Assembly (NCBI GenBank): GCA_028290125.1
Contig: JAQGKM010000349.1
Location: 1-15,616 of the forward strand
Reading direction: 5' to 3'
Length of the DNA stretch: 15,616 nt
Source: Hyphomicrobiales bacterium
GTDB lineage: Bacteria; Pseudomonadota; Alphaproteobacteria; Rhizobiales; Beijerinckiaceae
Of this stretch, positions 1 through 6,643 are shown piece after piece. The notes under the pieces are model-generated. The model made no database searches. It saw only the letters and a program-made list of their open reading frames with translations, and was not told the origin of the DNA. Positions within the stretch are counted from its first letter, which is position 1, and each line of letters starts with the position of its first letter. A program made the translations under genes and the position numbers.

Positions 1-14
1 ACGCCAAATTCCAA

Positions 15-680
15 TCACAGCTCGAGCGCGAGCAGCCCCTCGAGGCTCCCCACTGCCGCCGCCGGCGCAAGCTCGTCATATTCGTCAGGCAGACCGAGGC
101 GGTTCACCCAGACGCAGCGCAGGCCGAAAGCGGACGCGCCCGCTATATCCCAGCGATTGGACGAGAGGAAGCAGACCTCTGCCGGAGGCAGGCCGAAACG
201 GGCCTCGATCAGCTCGTAGGCCGCCGGCGCCGTCTTGTAGATGCGCAGCGGGTGGACGCTGAGCACGGCGTCGAGCCGGTCGGCGAGCCCGGCGGATGCG
301 ACCGCGCGCGCCAGCATGGCGGGCGTCCCGTTGGAGAGGATCGCGGTTTTCGCGCCCGCAGCCCGCAATACGTCGAGCGTGGGCACAGCGTCCGGATAAG
401 CGTCGAGCTCGGCGTACGCCGCCAGCAGGCTGGCGCGCAGCGCGGGCGAGAGCCCGCCGCAGCGGGCGGCGGCGTAATCGAGCGCCTCTTGCGTCAGAGC
501 CTCGAAGTCGCGGTAGCGACCGCTGAGCGAGCGCACCCAAGTGTATTCAAGCTGCTTGGTGCGCCACATGTCCGACAGGCGCGCGGCCTCGGGCCCGATC
601 TCGCCGGCATGCCGGGCGACGGCGGAATGGACATCGAAGAGGGTGCCGTAGGCGTCGAACACATAGAGTCGAATGGGCAT
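15..680 (-). CDS. HAD superfamily hydrolase, (S)-2-haloacid dehalogenase type II
   Basis: A 221-residue protein of the L-2-haloacid dehalogenase branch of the HAD superfamily, which hydrolyses (S)-2-haloalkanoic acids to (R)-2-hydroxy acids in the cytoplasm through an aspartyl-ester intermediate. The signature residues are visible: nucleophile Asp9 in VFDAYGTL, Arg40 in MWRTKQLEY, Ser116-Asn117 in LSNGTP, Lys149 in IYKTAP, and Ser174, Asn175 and Asp178 in SSNRWDIAGA. The SSNxWDxxGA form is specific to this subfamily rather than generic HAD phosphatases. The length matches the family (about 220-230). I chose the ATG at 680 because the nucleophile motif then sits at residue 9; a TTG 30 nt upstream would add ten residues that look unlike the family. 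No strong ribosome site is visible. It lies downstream of a DUF2892 gene on the same strand. The natural substrate cannot be read from sequence; many such chromosomal copies have no known haloacid role. Confidence 0.9.
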   Translation of the reverse strand: MPIRLYVFDAYGTLFDVHSAVARHAGEIGPEAARLSDMWRTKQLEYTWVRSLSGRYRDFEALTQEALDYAAARCGGLSPALRASLLAAYAELDAYPDAVPTLDVLRAAGAKTAILSNGTPAMLARAVASAGLADRLDAVLSVHPLRIYKTAPAAYELIEARFGLPPAEVCFLSSNRWDIAGASAFGLRCVWVNRLGLPDEYDELAPAAAVGSLEGLLALEL

Positions 681-742
681 GGCGCTCTGCCGGTGCGTTG
701 TTGCGCCCAAGGAGAGCCATAGCCCAAGGCCACGGGCAAGCG

Positions 743-761
743 CGCCCTTTAGCTAAGGGCG
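743..761 (-). terminator. Hairpin at the end of the DUF2892 gene, possible weak terminator
   Basis: CGCCCTT (743-749) and AAGGGCG (755-761) form a 7-bp stem with a 5-nt loop. It overlaps the stop codon of the minus-strand DUF2892 gene and sits in the 72-nt gap before the dehalogenase start. No run of T follows on the minus strand, so it may be an attenuating or mRNA-protecting hairpin rather than a true intrinsic terminator. Confidence 0.3.
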
Positions 762-971
762 GGGCGGCCTGGCGGTCGAGATTTCCGCGATGGAATAGAC
801 CGGGCAGTAGCCGAACACGCCGGTAATGAGCGGAATCAACCCCAGCCAGCCAAGCTGGTTGTAGCCGGTCGCCGGAAAACCGAGGTTGAGCGCATAGGCG
901 AGCAAGGCGAGGCCCAGCACGATGCGCAGCGCCCGGTCGATGCCGCCGACATTGATGCAGAAAATGTTCAT
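753..971 (-). CDS. DUF2892 (YgaP-type) small inner membrane protein
   Basis: A 72-residue protein with the DUF2892 pattern: NVGGIDRALRIVLG at the start, a first hydrophobic helix (about residues 16-32), a second (about 41-56), and the closing GLIPLITGVFGYCPVYS. The family forms a two-helix inner-membrane hairpin. In E. coli YgaP it is fused to a rhodanese domain, but free-standing copies like this one have no established activity. It lies downstream of murJ on the same strand, after a 93-nt gap that holds a TTGAC-N4-GTCAA palindrome at 1055-1068. That suggests its own promoter under a CRP/FNR-type regulator. No good Shine-Dalgarno is seen before the ATG at 971, but this start fits the family's N-terminus. 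The family call is firm; the function is unknown. Confidence 0.85.
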   Translation of the reverse strand: MNIFCINVGGIDRALRIVLGLALLAYALNLGFPATGYNQLGWLGLIPLITGVFGYCPVYSIAEISTARPPRP

Positions 972-1054
972 GTCAGACGTATCCGTAGCTGTGCGGTTCC
1001 GCCAAATTCCAGAGGTAGTCTGTAGAACGATCGCCGTTTCCGGCAGGCCGCGAA

Positions 1055-1068
1055 TTGACGCGCGTCAA
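1055..1068. promoter_or_regulatory. FNR/FixK-type binding site candidate
   Basis: TTGACGCGCGTCAA is a perfect 14-bp palindrome matching the CRP/FNR-superfamily form TTGA(C/T)-N4-(G/A)TCAA used by FNR, FnrL and FixK proteins. It overlaps the murJ stop codon (TGA, 1067-1065), and its centre is about 90 bp upstream of the DUF2892 start codon. Activation near position -41 would give a leader of roughly 50 nt. The -10 element is not clear (candidates lie at 1032-1019 on the minus strand). Confidence 0.45.
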
Positions 1069-2618
1069 ACCTGCGGCCCGATCTTGCCGGGCCGCAACTT
1101 CGTCGCGCGCACGCCGAACAGACGCAGCAGCGCCCAGAGAGCGCAGCCGTAGACGAGCAGACCCGCAAGGCCGAGCAGGGCGACATCCACGATCGCGGCG
1201 GCGCCATCGAACCGGCTCGCGAGGGCAGCCGACTGGCCGCGCCCGAAGATCGCCACGCAGGCGAGCGCGACCGCAGCGAACGCGCTCGCCAGCACGACCT
1301 TGCCGAGAAGAGGATCGAATTTCATCGCGCCCGCGCGACGGGCGAGAAACACCAGAAGGCCGAAATTGACCCAGGCGCCGACGGCGGTCGCGGCGGCGAG
1401 GCCGGCCGCGCCGAACGGCTGGAACAGCACGAGTTTCAGCGCGACGTTGAACGCGACGGCGGCGAGCGACACTAGCATGGGCGTGCGCGTGTCGCCCCTC
1501 GACTGAAAGCTCGCGACCGCCGAGCGGATCAGCACGATGGCGAACAGCCCGATGCCGTAGGCCGCCAGCACATTCGCGGCCGCGAGCGCCGCCTGTTCGG
1601 TGAAGGCGCCGCGCACGAACACGCCGCGCATGATGTGATCGGGGATCAGCGTGAAGGCGACGAAGAACGGCGCGGAGAGCGCGATGGTGAGGGCCATCGT
1701 CCGGTTCTGCGCATAAAAGGCGCCGCTCTGGTCGCCGCTTGCGAGCCGGCGGCTCATCTCGGGCAGCAGCACGGTGCCGGCCGCGATGCCGATCACGCCG
1801 ATCGGCAATTGATAGATGCGGTCGGCGTAATAGATCGACGAAACACCGCCGGCGGGGAGCAGCGAGCCGATGATCGTGTCGGCGAACATGGCGATCTGCA
1901 CGCCCGCCGAGCCGATGACGGCGGGCCCGAGCGCCGTGAAGAACTGCTTCGTGTCGGCGGTCCAGCGCGGACGCTCCAGCGGGCTCAGCACGCGGGCGCG
2001 CTTTGCCGCGCCGATCAGCAGCGCGAGTTCGAGAACGCCTGCGGCGGCAATGCCGAAACTCGCCGCGATGCCGGCGTTCGGAAACAGGAAGGCGACGAGG
2101 AGAAAGGCCACCATCACGAGATTGAGCAGCACCGGCGCGAAGGCCGCGGCGGCGAATTTGCCATGGGCGTTCATGACGCCCGACAGCAGCGTCACCAGCG
2201 TCACGCAGGTGAGATACGGGAAGGTGATGCGCGTCATCGTGACCGCGACCGAAAATTGCTCCGGACGTTCGGCGAGGCCCGGCGCCAGCAGGCCGACGAG
2301 TTCGTTGGTGAAGCCCCACGCGAAGCCAAGCAGCACGAGTTGCGAGATCAGCAGGAGCGTCAGGATCTGACCGCTGAAGCGGCGCGCATGATCGGCATCC
2401 TGCGTCTCCAGCACGCGCGCGTAGCTTGGCACGAAGGCGGCGTTGAAGGCGCCTTCGCCGAAGATGGCGCGGAAATGATTGGGCAGGCGGAACGCGATGT
2501 AGAAGGCGTCGGCCAGCGCGCCTGCTCCGAGAATCGCGCCGAGAACGACGTCGCGCAGGAAGCCCGTCACGCGCGACAGCAAGGTCATCCCGGCGACGGA
2601 GAGCAGGTTCTTGTACAT
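1065..2618 (-). CDS. murJ: Lipid II flippase MurJ
   Basis: A 517-residue polytopic inner-membrane protein of the MurJ/MviN family (MOP exporter superfamily), which moves undecaprenyl-linked lipid II from the cytoplasmic to the periplasmic face for peptidoglycan synthesis. The N-terminus carries the family pattern SRVTGFLRD, then ADAFYIAFRLPNHFR and FGEGAFNAAFVPSY. Arg16, Arg22, Asp37 and Arg50 fall two positions from the essential E. coli residues Arg18, Arg24, Asp39 and Arg52. Hydrophobic segments continue to the C-terminus, as expected for 14 helices, and the length is typical (about 510-530). Its ATG lies 3 nt after the stop of the upstream glycosyltransferase gene, so the two are almost surely cotranscribed and probably translationally coupled. 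The stop codon sits inside an FNR-type palindrome that likely serves the next gene. Confidence 0.97.
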   Translation of the reverse strand: MYKNLLSVAGMTLLSRVTGFLRDVVLGAILGAGALADAFYIAFRLPNHFRAIFGEGAFNAAFVPSYARVLETQDADHARRFSGQILTLLLISQLVLLGFAWGFTNELVGLLAPGLAERPEQFSVAVTMTRITFPYLTCVTLVTLLSGVMNAHGKFAAAAFAPVLLNLVMVAFLLVAFLFPNAGIAASFGIAAAGVLELALLIGAAKRARVLSPLERPRWTADTKQFFTALGPAVIGSAGVQIAMFADTIIGSLLPAGGVSSIYYADRIYQLPIGVIGIAAGTVLLPEMSRRLASGDQSGAFYAQNRTMALTIALSAPFFVAFTLIPDHIMRGVFVRGAFTEQAALAAANVLAAYGIGLFAIVLIRSAVASFQSRGDTRTPMLVSLAAVAFNVALKLVLFQPFGAAGLAAATAVGAWVNFGLLVFLARRAGAMKFDPLLGKVVLASAFAAVALACVAIFGRGQSAALASRFDGAAAIVDVALLGLAGLLVYGCALWALLRLFGVRATKLRPGKIGPQV

Positions 2619-2621
2619 GCC

Positions 2622-3629
2622 TCAGCCGCGCGCGGAGGCGTTGGGCCGCGTCGGATCCAGCGGCGCCACCGTGGTGTCGTCCTCGATGCGTTCGGCGACC
2701 AGATACAGCGGCCGCCGCTTCACTTCCGCGAAAATGCGTCCGATATATTCGCCCATGATGCCGAGCGTCAGCAATTGCACGCCCGCGAAGAACATGATCG
2801 ACACGATGAGCGACGCATAGCCCGGCACGTCAACGCCGTGCATGAGCGTCTGGATGATGTAATAGACGGCGGCGAGCAGCGAGAACATCGACACGAACAC
2901 GCCGACGTACGTCCAAACTTTCAGCGGCAGCGTCGAAAACGACATCAGGCCGTCGAGCGCGAAGCGCGTCAGCTTGCGATAGGAAAATTTCGACACGCCG
3001 GCATGACGTTCGGCGACCTCGAACGGCACGCTGACCGACTTGAAGCCGATCCACGCATAGAGCCCCTTCGAAAAACGCGCGCGCTCGCCCATCGTCTTGA
3101 GCGCCTCGACGGCCTGTCGGTCGAGCAGGCGAAAATCGCCGGCGCCGTCGGGCAGTCCGGTTTCGCCGAACTGCTCGAAGATGGAATAAAAACGGCGCGT
3201 CAACATCCGGCGGAGGGCCGAATCCGCGTTGCGGTCGATGCGCGAGCCGTAGACGTTCTTGTAGCCCTCGCGCCATTTCGCGACGAACTGCTCGATCACC
3301 TCGGGCGGATGCTGCAGGTCGGCGTCGATGATGACGACGGCGCGCCCGAGCGCATGGTCGAGCCCGGCCGCGATGGCAATTTCCTTGCCGAAATTGCGGC
3401 TGAACGAAACGGCGCGGCAGCGACGGTCGAGGGCGTGAATGCGGCGCAGGGTCGCCATCGTGTCGTCGGACGAGCCGTCGTCGATGAAGATGATCTCATG
3501 GGACGAGGCGACGCGCTCGAGCACGGGCGTCAGCCGCGCGAGCAGCGCTTCGATGTTGTCCGCCTCGTTGAAGACCGGGACCAGAACCGTGAGTTCCGGC
3601 GTGCCCATGGCGGTGTCGGTGATGTTCAT
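2622..3629 (-). CDS. GT2 family glycosyltransferase, polyprenyl-phosphate sugar transferase type
   Basis: A 335-residue protein like the ArnC/GtrB/Dpm1 group, which transfers a sugar from a nucleotide donor to undecaprenyl phosphate on the cytoplasmic face of the inner membrane. The GT-A domain covers about residues 12-225: LTVLVPVFNEADNI, the nucleotide-binding FIDDGSSDDT (Asp50-Asp51), SRNFGKEIAIAAGLDHA, and the metal-binding DADLQHPPE (Asp102, Asp104). Two membrane helices follow (about 238-262 and 270-295), then the MGEYIGRIFAEVKRRP tail typical of this group. It ends 3 nt before murJ. A divergent ChbG/YdjC-type deacetylase starts 152 bp upstream, an arrangement consistent with making and trimming a lipid-linked or envelope sugar. 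The sugar transferred cannot be deduced. The ATG at 3629 gives a normal family N-terminus. Confidence 0.9.
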   Translation of the reverse strand: MNITDTAMGTPELTVLVPVFNEADNIEALLARLTPVLERVASSHEIIFIDDGSSDDTMATLRRIHALDRRCRAVSFSRNFGKEIAIAAGLDHALGRAVVIIDADLQHPPEVIEQFVAKWREGYKNVYGSRIDRNADSALRRMLTRRFYSIFEQFGETGLPDGAGDFRLLDRQAVEALKTMGERARFSKGLYAWIGFKSVSVPFEVAERHAGVSKFSYRKLTRFALDGLMSFSTLPLKVWTYVGVFVSMFSLLAAVYYIIQTLMHGVDVPGYASLIVSIMFFAGVQLLTLGIMGEYIGRIFAEVKRRPLYLVAERIEDDTTVAPLDPTRPNASARG

Positions 3630-3781
3630 GCGCGTGACGTCCCGAGGCGCGGAAGTGCCGCCCGTGTTCGATGCCTATTGCGGGCTTCGCTTTTGTGCAA
3701 GGGCACGCTGCGCCATTCGCTACCTTGCCCACGTCGCGGTTAGGGGTAATGTGTGCGCCCTCCCCAACACCGGACCCGCTC

Positions 3782-4606
3782 ATGCTCGCCCGCGAATTGA
3801 CGATATGCGCCGATGATTATGGCCTGACGCAGGCGGTTTCCTCAGGCATCCTGGAGGCGGTCGAGGCCGGCAGGATCCACGCGACCGGCGCCATGACGAC
3901 GCGCCCGCACTGGAAGACCGCCGCGCAGGATCTGGCGAGCCTCGGCTCTGCCGTGGAGGCTGGCCTGCACCTCGACCTGACGCTCGGGCCGCCGCTGACG
4001 ACGATGCCGATCCTCGCGCCCAACGGCAGGCTGCCGTCGATCGGCGCGCTGATCCGACTGTCGCAGTCCGGGCGGCTGCCGGAGGCCGAGATTCGCGCCG
4101 AGATCGCCGCGCAGATCAACGCCTTCGGCGAGCATTACGGACACGCGCCGGCCTTCATCGACGGCCACCAGCACGCCCACATGCTGCCGGGCATTCGCGA
4201 CTGGCTGTTCGAGGCCGCATCCGCTCGGGGGCTGTCGGGAAAGATCTGGATGCGCGACAGCGCCGACCGGTTCAGCCGCATCATCAAGCGTGGCGTCGAG
4301 GCGCCCAAGGCGATGGTGGTGGCGCTGGCGGGCAGGGGATTCGGCAAGGCGGCGCAGGCGCGCGGCTTTTCGACCAACGAGGGGTTTTCAGGATTTTCGG
4401 CCTTCGATCCGCGTCGGGATTTCTCGAAGGATTTCGTCCGCTTCCTGCAGGCGCCGGGCCAGCGGCATCTCGTGATGTGCCATCCCGGCCGCGTCGATTA
4501 CGAACTCGAACAGCTCGATCCGGCGACCTATTCGCGCGAGCAGGAACTCGAGTTCCTGCTGTCCGACCGCTTCAAGGACATCATGGCGTCGCGCCCGAAG
4601 GTGTGA
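3782..4606 (+). CDS. ChbG/YdjC-family carbohydrate deacetylase
   Basis: A 274-residue protein of the YdjC/ChbG/HpnK fold, metal-dependent hydrolases that remove acetyl groups from amino sugars. Visible motifs are ICADDYGLT (metal-binding Asp11-Asp12), AGLHLDLT (His63), FIDGHQHAHMLPG (His129, His131, His133) and MCHPGRVD (His234). No signal peptide is seen, so it should be cytoplasmic. I chose the ATG at 3782 because the strand leading to ADDYG then starts at once, as in the family. An in-frame ATG at 3749, preceded very closely by AGGGG, would add 11 residues, and the choice is not settled. It is divergent from the GT2/murJ pair. HpnK is a relative acting in hopanoid lipid biosynthesis, but no other hpn gene is present, so I do not use that name. 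It is followed by a REP-like repeat instead of a clear terminator. Confidence 0.85.
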   Translation: MLARELTICADDYGLTQAVSSGILEAVEAGRIHATGAMTTRPHWKTAAQDLASLGSAVEAGLHLDLTLGPPLTTMPILAPNGRLPSIGALIRLSQSGRLPEAEIRAEIAAQINAFGEHYGHAPAFIDGHQHAHMLPGIRDWLFEAASARGLSGKIWMRDSADRFSRIIKRGVEAPKAMVVALAGRGFGKAAQARGFSTNEGFSGFSAFDPRRDFSKDFVRFLQAPGQRHLVMCHPGRVDYELEQLDPATYSREQELEFLLSDRFKDIMASRPKV

Positions 4607-4624
4607 GCCAGTCTGCGGGTTCTG

Positions 4625-4694
4625 GATTGCTTCGCTGCGCTCGCAATGACGGCATTTAGGTTGCGTGAATCATTGCGAGCAGATCGAAGCACTC
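4625..4694. repeat. REP-like inverted repeat pair
   Basis: Two 25-nt arms in opposite orientation, 4625-4649 (GATTGCTTCGCTGCGCTCGC then AATGA) and 4670-4694, match at 21 of 25 positions across a 20-nt spacer. Each arm also ends in ATTGC/GCAAT. This ATTGCTTCGC...GCGCTCGCAATGA pattern resembles REP-type dispersed repeats seen between genes in many proteobacteria. The transcript could fold into a long hairpin after the deacetylase gene. No associated transposase is in the window. Confidence 0.6.
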
Positions 4695-4730
4695 CGGTCA
4701 CGTGTCGTCCGGCATGGGCGACAGGGCACG

Positions 4731-4758
4731 AAAAAACCGGCGTCCTCGCGGACGCCGG
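4731..4758 (-). terminator. Intrinsic terminator of the PRC-barrel gene
   Basis: CCGGCGTCC (4737-4745), loop TCGC, GGACGCCGG (4750-4758): a perfect 9-bp GC-rich stem, followed on the minus strand by six T (4736-4731). It lies 21 nt beyond the PRC-barrel stop codon. The plus-strand side has only a short T run (CTTTCGT), so it may also weakly end plus-strand transcripts from the deacetylase. Confidence 0.9.
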
Positions 4759-4779
4759 CTTTCGTCTACTTAGTTATAT

Positions 4780-5322
4780 TTAGCGCGAGTAGCTGATCTG
4801 CGGCAGCGCCTTCAGCTGATCCTTGGTCATGTTCAGGATCGCGTGATCCGGATACATGTTGGCCATGGTCGAGTTGGCGTTGCTGTTAGCAGCGGTCGAT
4901 ACCGTGGACGACGGGGGCGCGCCGGCCGGCGCGGTCGTCGTCGTGGTGGTGGTGGTCGCCGAGTTCATCGTGCCGGTGGTGCGAGCGGTCGAGTTGCTCA
5001 TCGGCGTGTCGGAGAACTTGACGTCTTCGAACTTCAGCGCGACGCGGTGTTCGCCCATGCCAAGGAAGCCGCCGACATCGACCACAACGGCCATCGCCTT
5101 GCCCATCTTGTCGATGAGCACGTCGCCGATCTCGCCGATCTTCTCATTGTTGTTGTTGTAGACGTTGACGCCATCGAGCTTGCTGGCGCGCCAGAGGTTC
5201 GTCACCTGGTTCTGCTGCAGCGTCATCGAAGCGCCGGGAGCCGTGGCGGGCGCCTGCGCGTAGGCCGGGAGCGACATCAGGGCGGCGGTGGCGGCGATTG
5301 CGCCCATAGCGAACTTGTTCAT
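4780..5322 (-). CDS. Exported PRC-barrel domain protein
   Basis: A 180-residue protein with a Sec signal peptide (MNKFAMGAIAATAALMSLPA then YAQA; cleavage near residue 22-24). One PRC-barrel follows (about 43-105: WRASKLDGVNVYNNNNEKIG, then IGDVLIDKMGKAMAVVVDVG and FLGMGEHRVALKFEDVKF), then a low-complexity Ser/Thr/Ala linker with eight consecutive Thr (123-130), and a C-terminal YPDHAILNMTKDQLKALP motif that recurs in alphaproteobacterial PRC-barrel proteins. PRC-barrels are small beta-barrels that act as binding modules; this exported version has no proven role. The start at 5322 is set by a strong GAAGGAG (5335-5329) 6 nt upstream; a second ATG at 5337 overlaps that site and is rejected. 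The leader holds a small hairpin (5343-5359) and a candidate EcfG-type promoter (5395-5371). It is divergent from a second exported protein at 5491. Confidence 0.88.
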   Translation of the reverse strand: MNKFAMGAIAATAALMSLPAYAQAPATAPGASMTLQQNQVTNLWRASKLDGVNVYNNNNEKIGEIGDVLIDKMGKAMAVVVDVGGFLGMGEHRVALKFEDVKFSDTPMSNSTARTTGTMNSATTTTTTTTAPAGAPPSSTVSTAANSNANSTMANMYPDHAILNMTKDQLKALPQISYSR

Positions 5323-5342
5323 GGCTGTCTCCTTCATGCAAT

Positions 5343-5359
5343 CCCGGACGTCATCCGGG
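5343..5359 (-). other. Leader hairpin of the PRC-barrel mRNA
   Basis: CCCGGA (5343-5348) and TCCGGG (5354-5359) pair around a 5-nt loop, 7 nt before the GAAGGAG ribosome site of the PRC-barrel gene. It could affect mRNA stability or access to the ribosome site; nothing shows which. Confidence 0.35.
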
Positions 5360-5370
5360 TTCGCCGACAC

Positions 5371-5395
5371 AACAGCACAGCCGCTAGTTGGTTCG
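5371..5395 (-). promoter_or_regulatory. Candidate EcfG-type promoter for the PRC-barrel gene
   Basis: On the minus strand CGAAC (5395-5391) is followed after 16 nt by TGTT (5374-5371). The alphaproteobacterial general-stress sigma factor EcfG recognises GGAAC-N16/17-CGTT, so each element differs at one base. Transcription would begin near 5363, giving a leader of about 40 nt. Confidence 0.3.
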
Positions 5396-5426
5396 CTGTT
5401 CACCTCAAACTTTGTTGCGAACAGCG
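5394..5426. promoter_or_regulatory. Inverted repeat between the divergent exported-protein genes
   Basis: CGCTGTTC (5394-5401) and GAACAGCG (5419-5426) are perfect inverted copies 17 nt apart, lying between the two candidate EcfG-type promoters. It could be an operator read by a regulator of both genes, or chance symmetry. Confidence 0.3.
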
Positions 5427-5431
5427 GAGGC

Positions 5432-5456
5432 GGAACCCGGTTGAGGCTCGGCTGTT
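5432..5456 (+). promoter_or_regulatory. Candidate EcfG-type promoter for the small exported protein
   Basis: GGAAC (5432-5436), 16 nt, TGTT (5453-5456): a perfect -35-like element and one mismatch in the -10-like CGTT. The expected start near 5463 leaves a leader of about 28 nt before the ATG at 5491, including its ribosome site. Confidence 0.4.
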
Positions 5457-5490
5457 GTGAAGCATCTGCAAAAGACATGAGGAGACAAAC

Positions 5491-5853
5491 ATGGTGAAGA
5501 TTTCCACTCTGAGCGGCGTCGCCGCGGCCGCCCTCCTGCTCGGCGTCGTTGGCGCTTCGGCTCAGAGCCCGCGCGATTCCGGCGCCGGCAACACGCAGCC
5601 GTCCGGCGGCGGCGCTTCGAGCGCCCAGGGTACGAACGGCAGCCTCGGCGATGCCAGCGGCGCCCCGACGGGCAGCGGCGGCGCAGCCGCGACGACCGGC
5701 ACGATGGCGACGCAGCCTGGCCAGCCGCGCACCGGCAACGCCGCGAACACGCAGCCTCCGGGCGGCGGCGCGTCCAGCGCGCAGGGTGCTTCTGGCAGCC
5801 TCGGCGAGAGCGGCGCCAAGACCAATGGCCCGGGCGCTTCGACGGCTCGCTAA
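5491..5853 (+). CDS. Small exported Gly/Ser/Ala-rich protein with internal repeats
   Basis: A 120-residue protein I do not recognise. Residues 1-24 form a clear Sec signal peptide (MVKISTLSGVAAAALLLGVV, then GASA before Gln25). The mature part is low in complexity, with almost no hydrophobic residues, and carries two copies of NTQP(S/P)GGGASSAQGxxGSLG(D/E) at about residues 34-54 and 86-106, separated by a Gly/Ala/Thr stretch. Such composition suggests a disordered periplasmic or surface protein; no catalytic motif is present. GAGGAG (5479-5484) lies 6 nt before the ATG and fixes the start. It is divergent from the PRC-barrel gene and shares a 168-bp regulatory region with it, including candidate EcfG-type promoters, so a stress-related envelope role is a fair guess. 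The strong ribosome site, signal peptide and terminator support a real gene. Confidence 0.8.
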   Translation: MVKISTLSGVAAAALLLGVVGASAQSPRDSGAGNTQPSGGGASSAQGTNGSLGDASGAPTGSGGAAATTGTMATQPGQPRTGNAANTQPPGGGASSAQGASGSLGESGAKTNGPGASTAR

Positions 5854-5878
5854 GCCTTCAATCGTCATCTGATGCAAC

Positions 5879-5910
5879 AAAAAAACCGGCGCTCGAAAGA
5901 GCGCCGGTTT
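5879..5910. terminator. Bidirectional intrinsic terminator
   Basis: AACCGGCGCTC (5884-5894) and GAGCGCCGGTT (5899-5909) form a perfect 11-bp stem with a GAAA tetraloop. It separates the convergent 5491-5853 and sodB genes. On the minus strand it is followed by seven T (5885-5879), serving sodB; on the plus strand by a short TTTCTCGTT. It opens with the same A-run plus CCGGCG as the terminator at 4731-4758. Confidence 0.92.
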
Positions 5911-5932
5911 CTCGTTGTGCAGATCGAGAAAC

Positions 5933-6532
5933 TTACTTCGCGGCCGCAGCGTACATTTCGGCGACGTAGTCCCAGTTCACGAGCTGGTCGACGAACGCCT
6001 TGAGATAGTCGGGGCGACGGTTGCGGTAATCGATGTAGTAGGAATGCTCCCACACGTCGCAGCCGAGGATCGGCGAGGCGCCCTGAACCAGCGGGCTTTC
6101 GCCATTCGCGGTCTTCATGACGACGATCTTGCCATCCTTGACGGCGAGCCAGGCCCAGCCCGAACCGAACTGCGTGACGCCGGCCTGGATGAAGTCTTCC
6201 TTCATCTTGTCGACCGAGCCGAGACCGTCGACGATCGCCTTTTCAAGCTCGCCCGGAATCTTGCCGCCGCCATTCGGCTTCATCCACTTCCAGAAATGCA
6301 GGTGGTTGTAGTGCTGGCCCGCATTGTTGAAGAGGCCGGCGTTCTTGCCGAACGAACCCTTCACGATCTCTTCCAGCGACTTGCCTTCCCACTCCGTGCC
6401 CTTCAGCAGATTGTTGCCGTTGGTCACGTAGGCCTGGTGATGCTTGTCGTGGTGATACTCGAGAGTCTCCTTCGACATGTATGGCTGCAGGGCGTCGTGG
6501 GCATAGGGGAGGTCGGGAAGACTGAAGGACAT
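5933..6532 (-). CDS. sodB: Superoxide dismutase [Fe], SodB
   Basis: A 199-residue Fe/Mn-family superoxide dismutase that converts superoxide to oxygen and hydrogen peroxide. Metal ligands are His27 (EYHHDKHH), His77 (YNHLHFW), Asp159 and His163 (CDVWEHSYYIDYRN). The N-terminal NNAGQ (Gln73) places the active-site glutamine in the Fe-SOD position, and the C-terminal TANGESPLV lacks the glutamine usual in Mn enzymes, so iron is the more likely metal. It has the E. coli SodB-like opening MSFSLPDLPYAHDAL, normal length and no signal peptide, so it is cytoplasmic. GAGGAG lies 9 nt before the ATG. It ends at a strong shared terminator. The 263-bp upstream region is divergent from a membrane-protein gene and holds a 24-bp near-palindrome at 6644-6667. 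Confidence 0.97.
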   Translation of the reverse strand: MSFSLPDLPYAHDALQPYMSKETLEYHHDKHHQAYVTNGNNLLKGTEWEGKSLEEIVKGSFGKNAGLFNNAGQHYNHLHFWKWMKPNGGGKIPGELEKAIVDGLGSVDKMKEDFIQAGVTQFGSGWAWLAVKDGKIVVMKTANGESPLVQGASPILGCDVWEHSYYIDYRNRRPDYLKAFVDQLVNWDYVAEMYAAAAK

Positions 6533-6643
6533 CGGGACGCGCTCCTCGGAAATTGTTACGGCCCAGCGTGCGGAAGATCCCGCGTGGGCTCGACGTCTTA
6601 CTTAAGGAGGCGAGGCCCAGAGGGCAACGGGCAGAGTGCTCTG

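Noticed and set aside
976..1000. GGAAC-N16-CGTC on the minus strand, resembling an EcfG promoter, before the DUF2892 gene
   Set aside because: It would start transcription at or inside the ATG at 971, leaving no leader; probably chance.
1635..3743. Long plus-strand open frame (about 700 codons) across murJ and the glycosyltransferase
   Set aside because: It is antisense to two well-conserved genes, is rich in Arg, His, Glu and Asp as expected of a GC-rich shadow frame, and shows no family motif.
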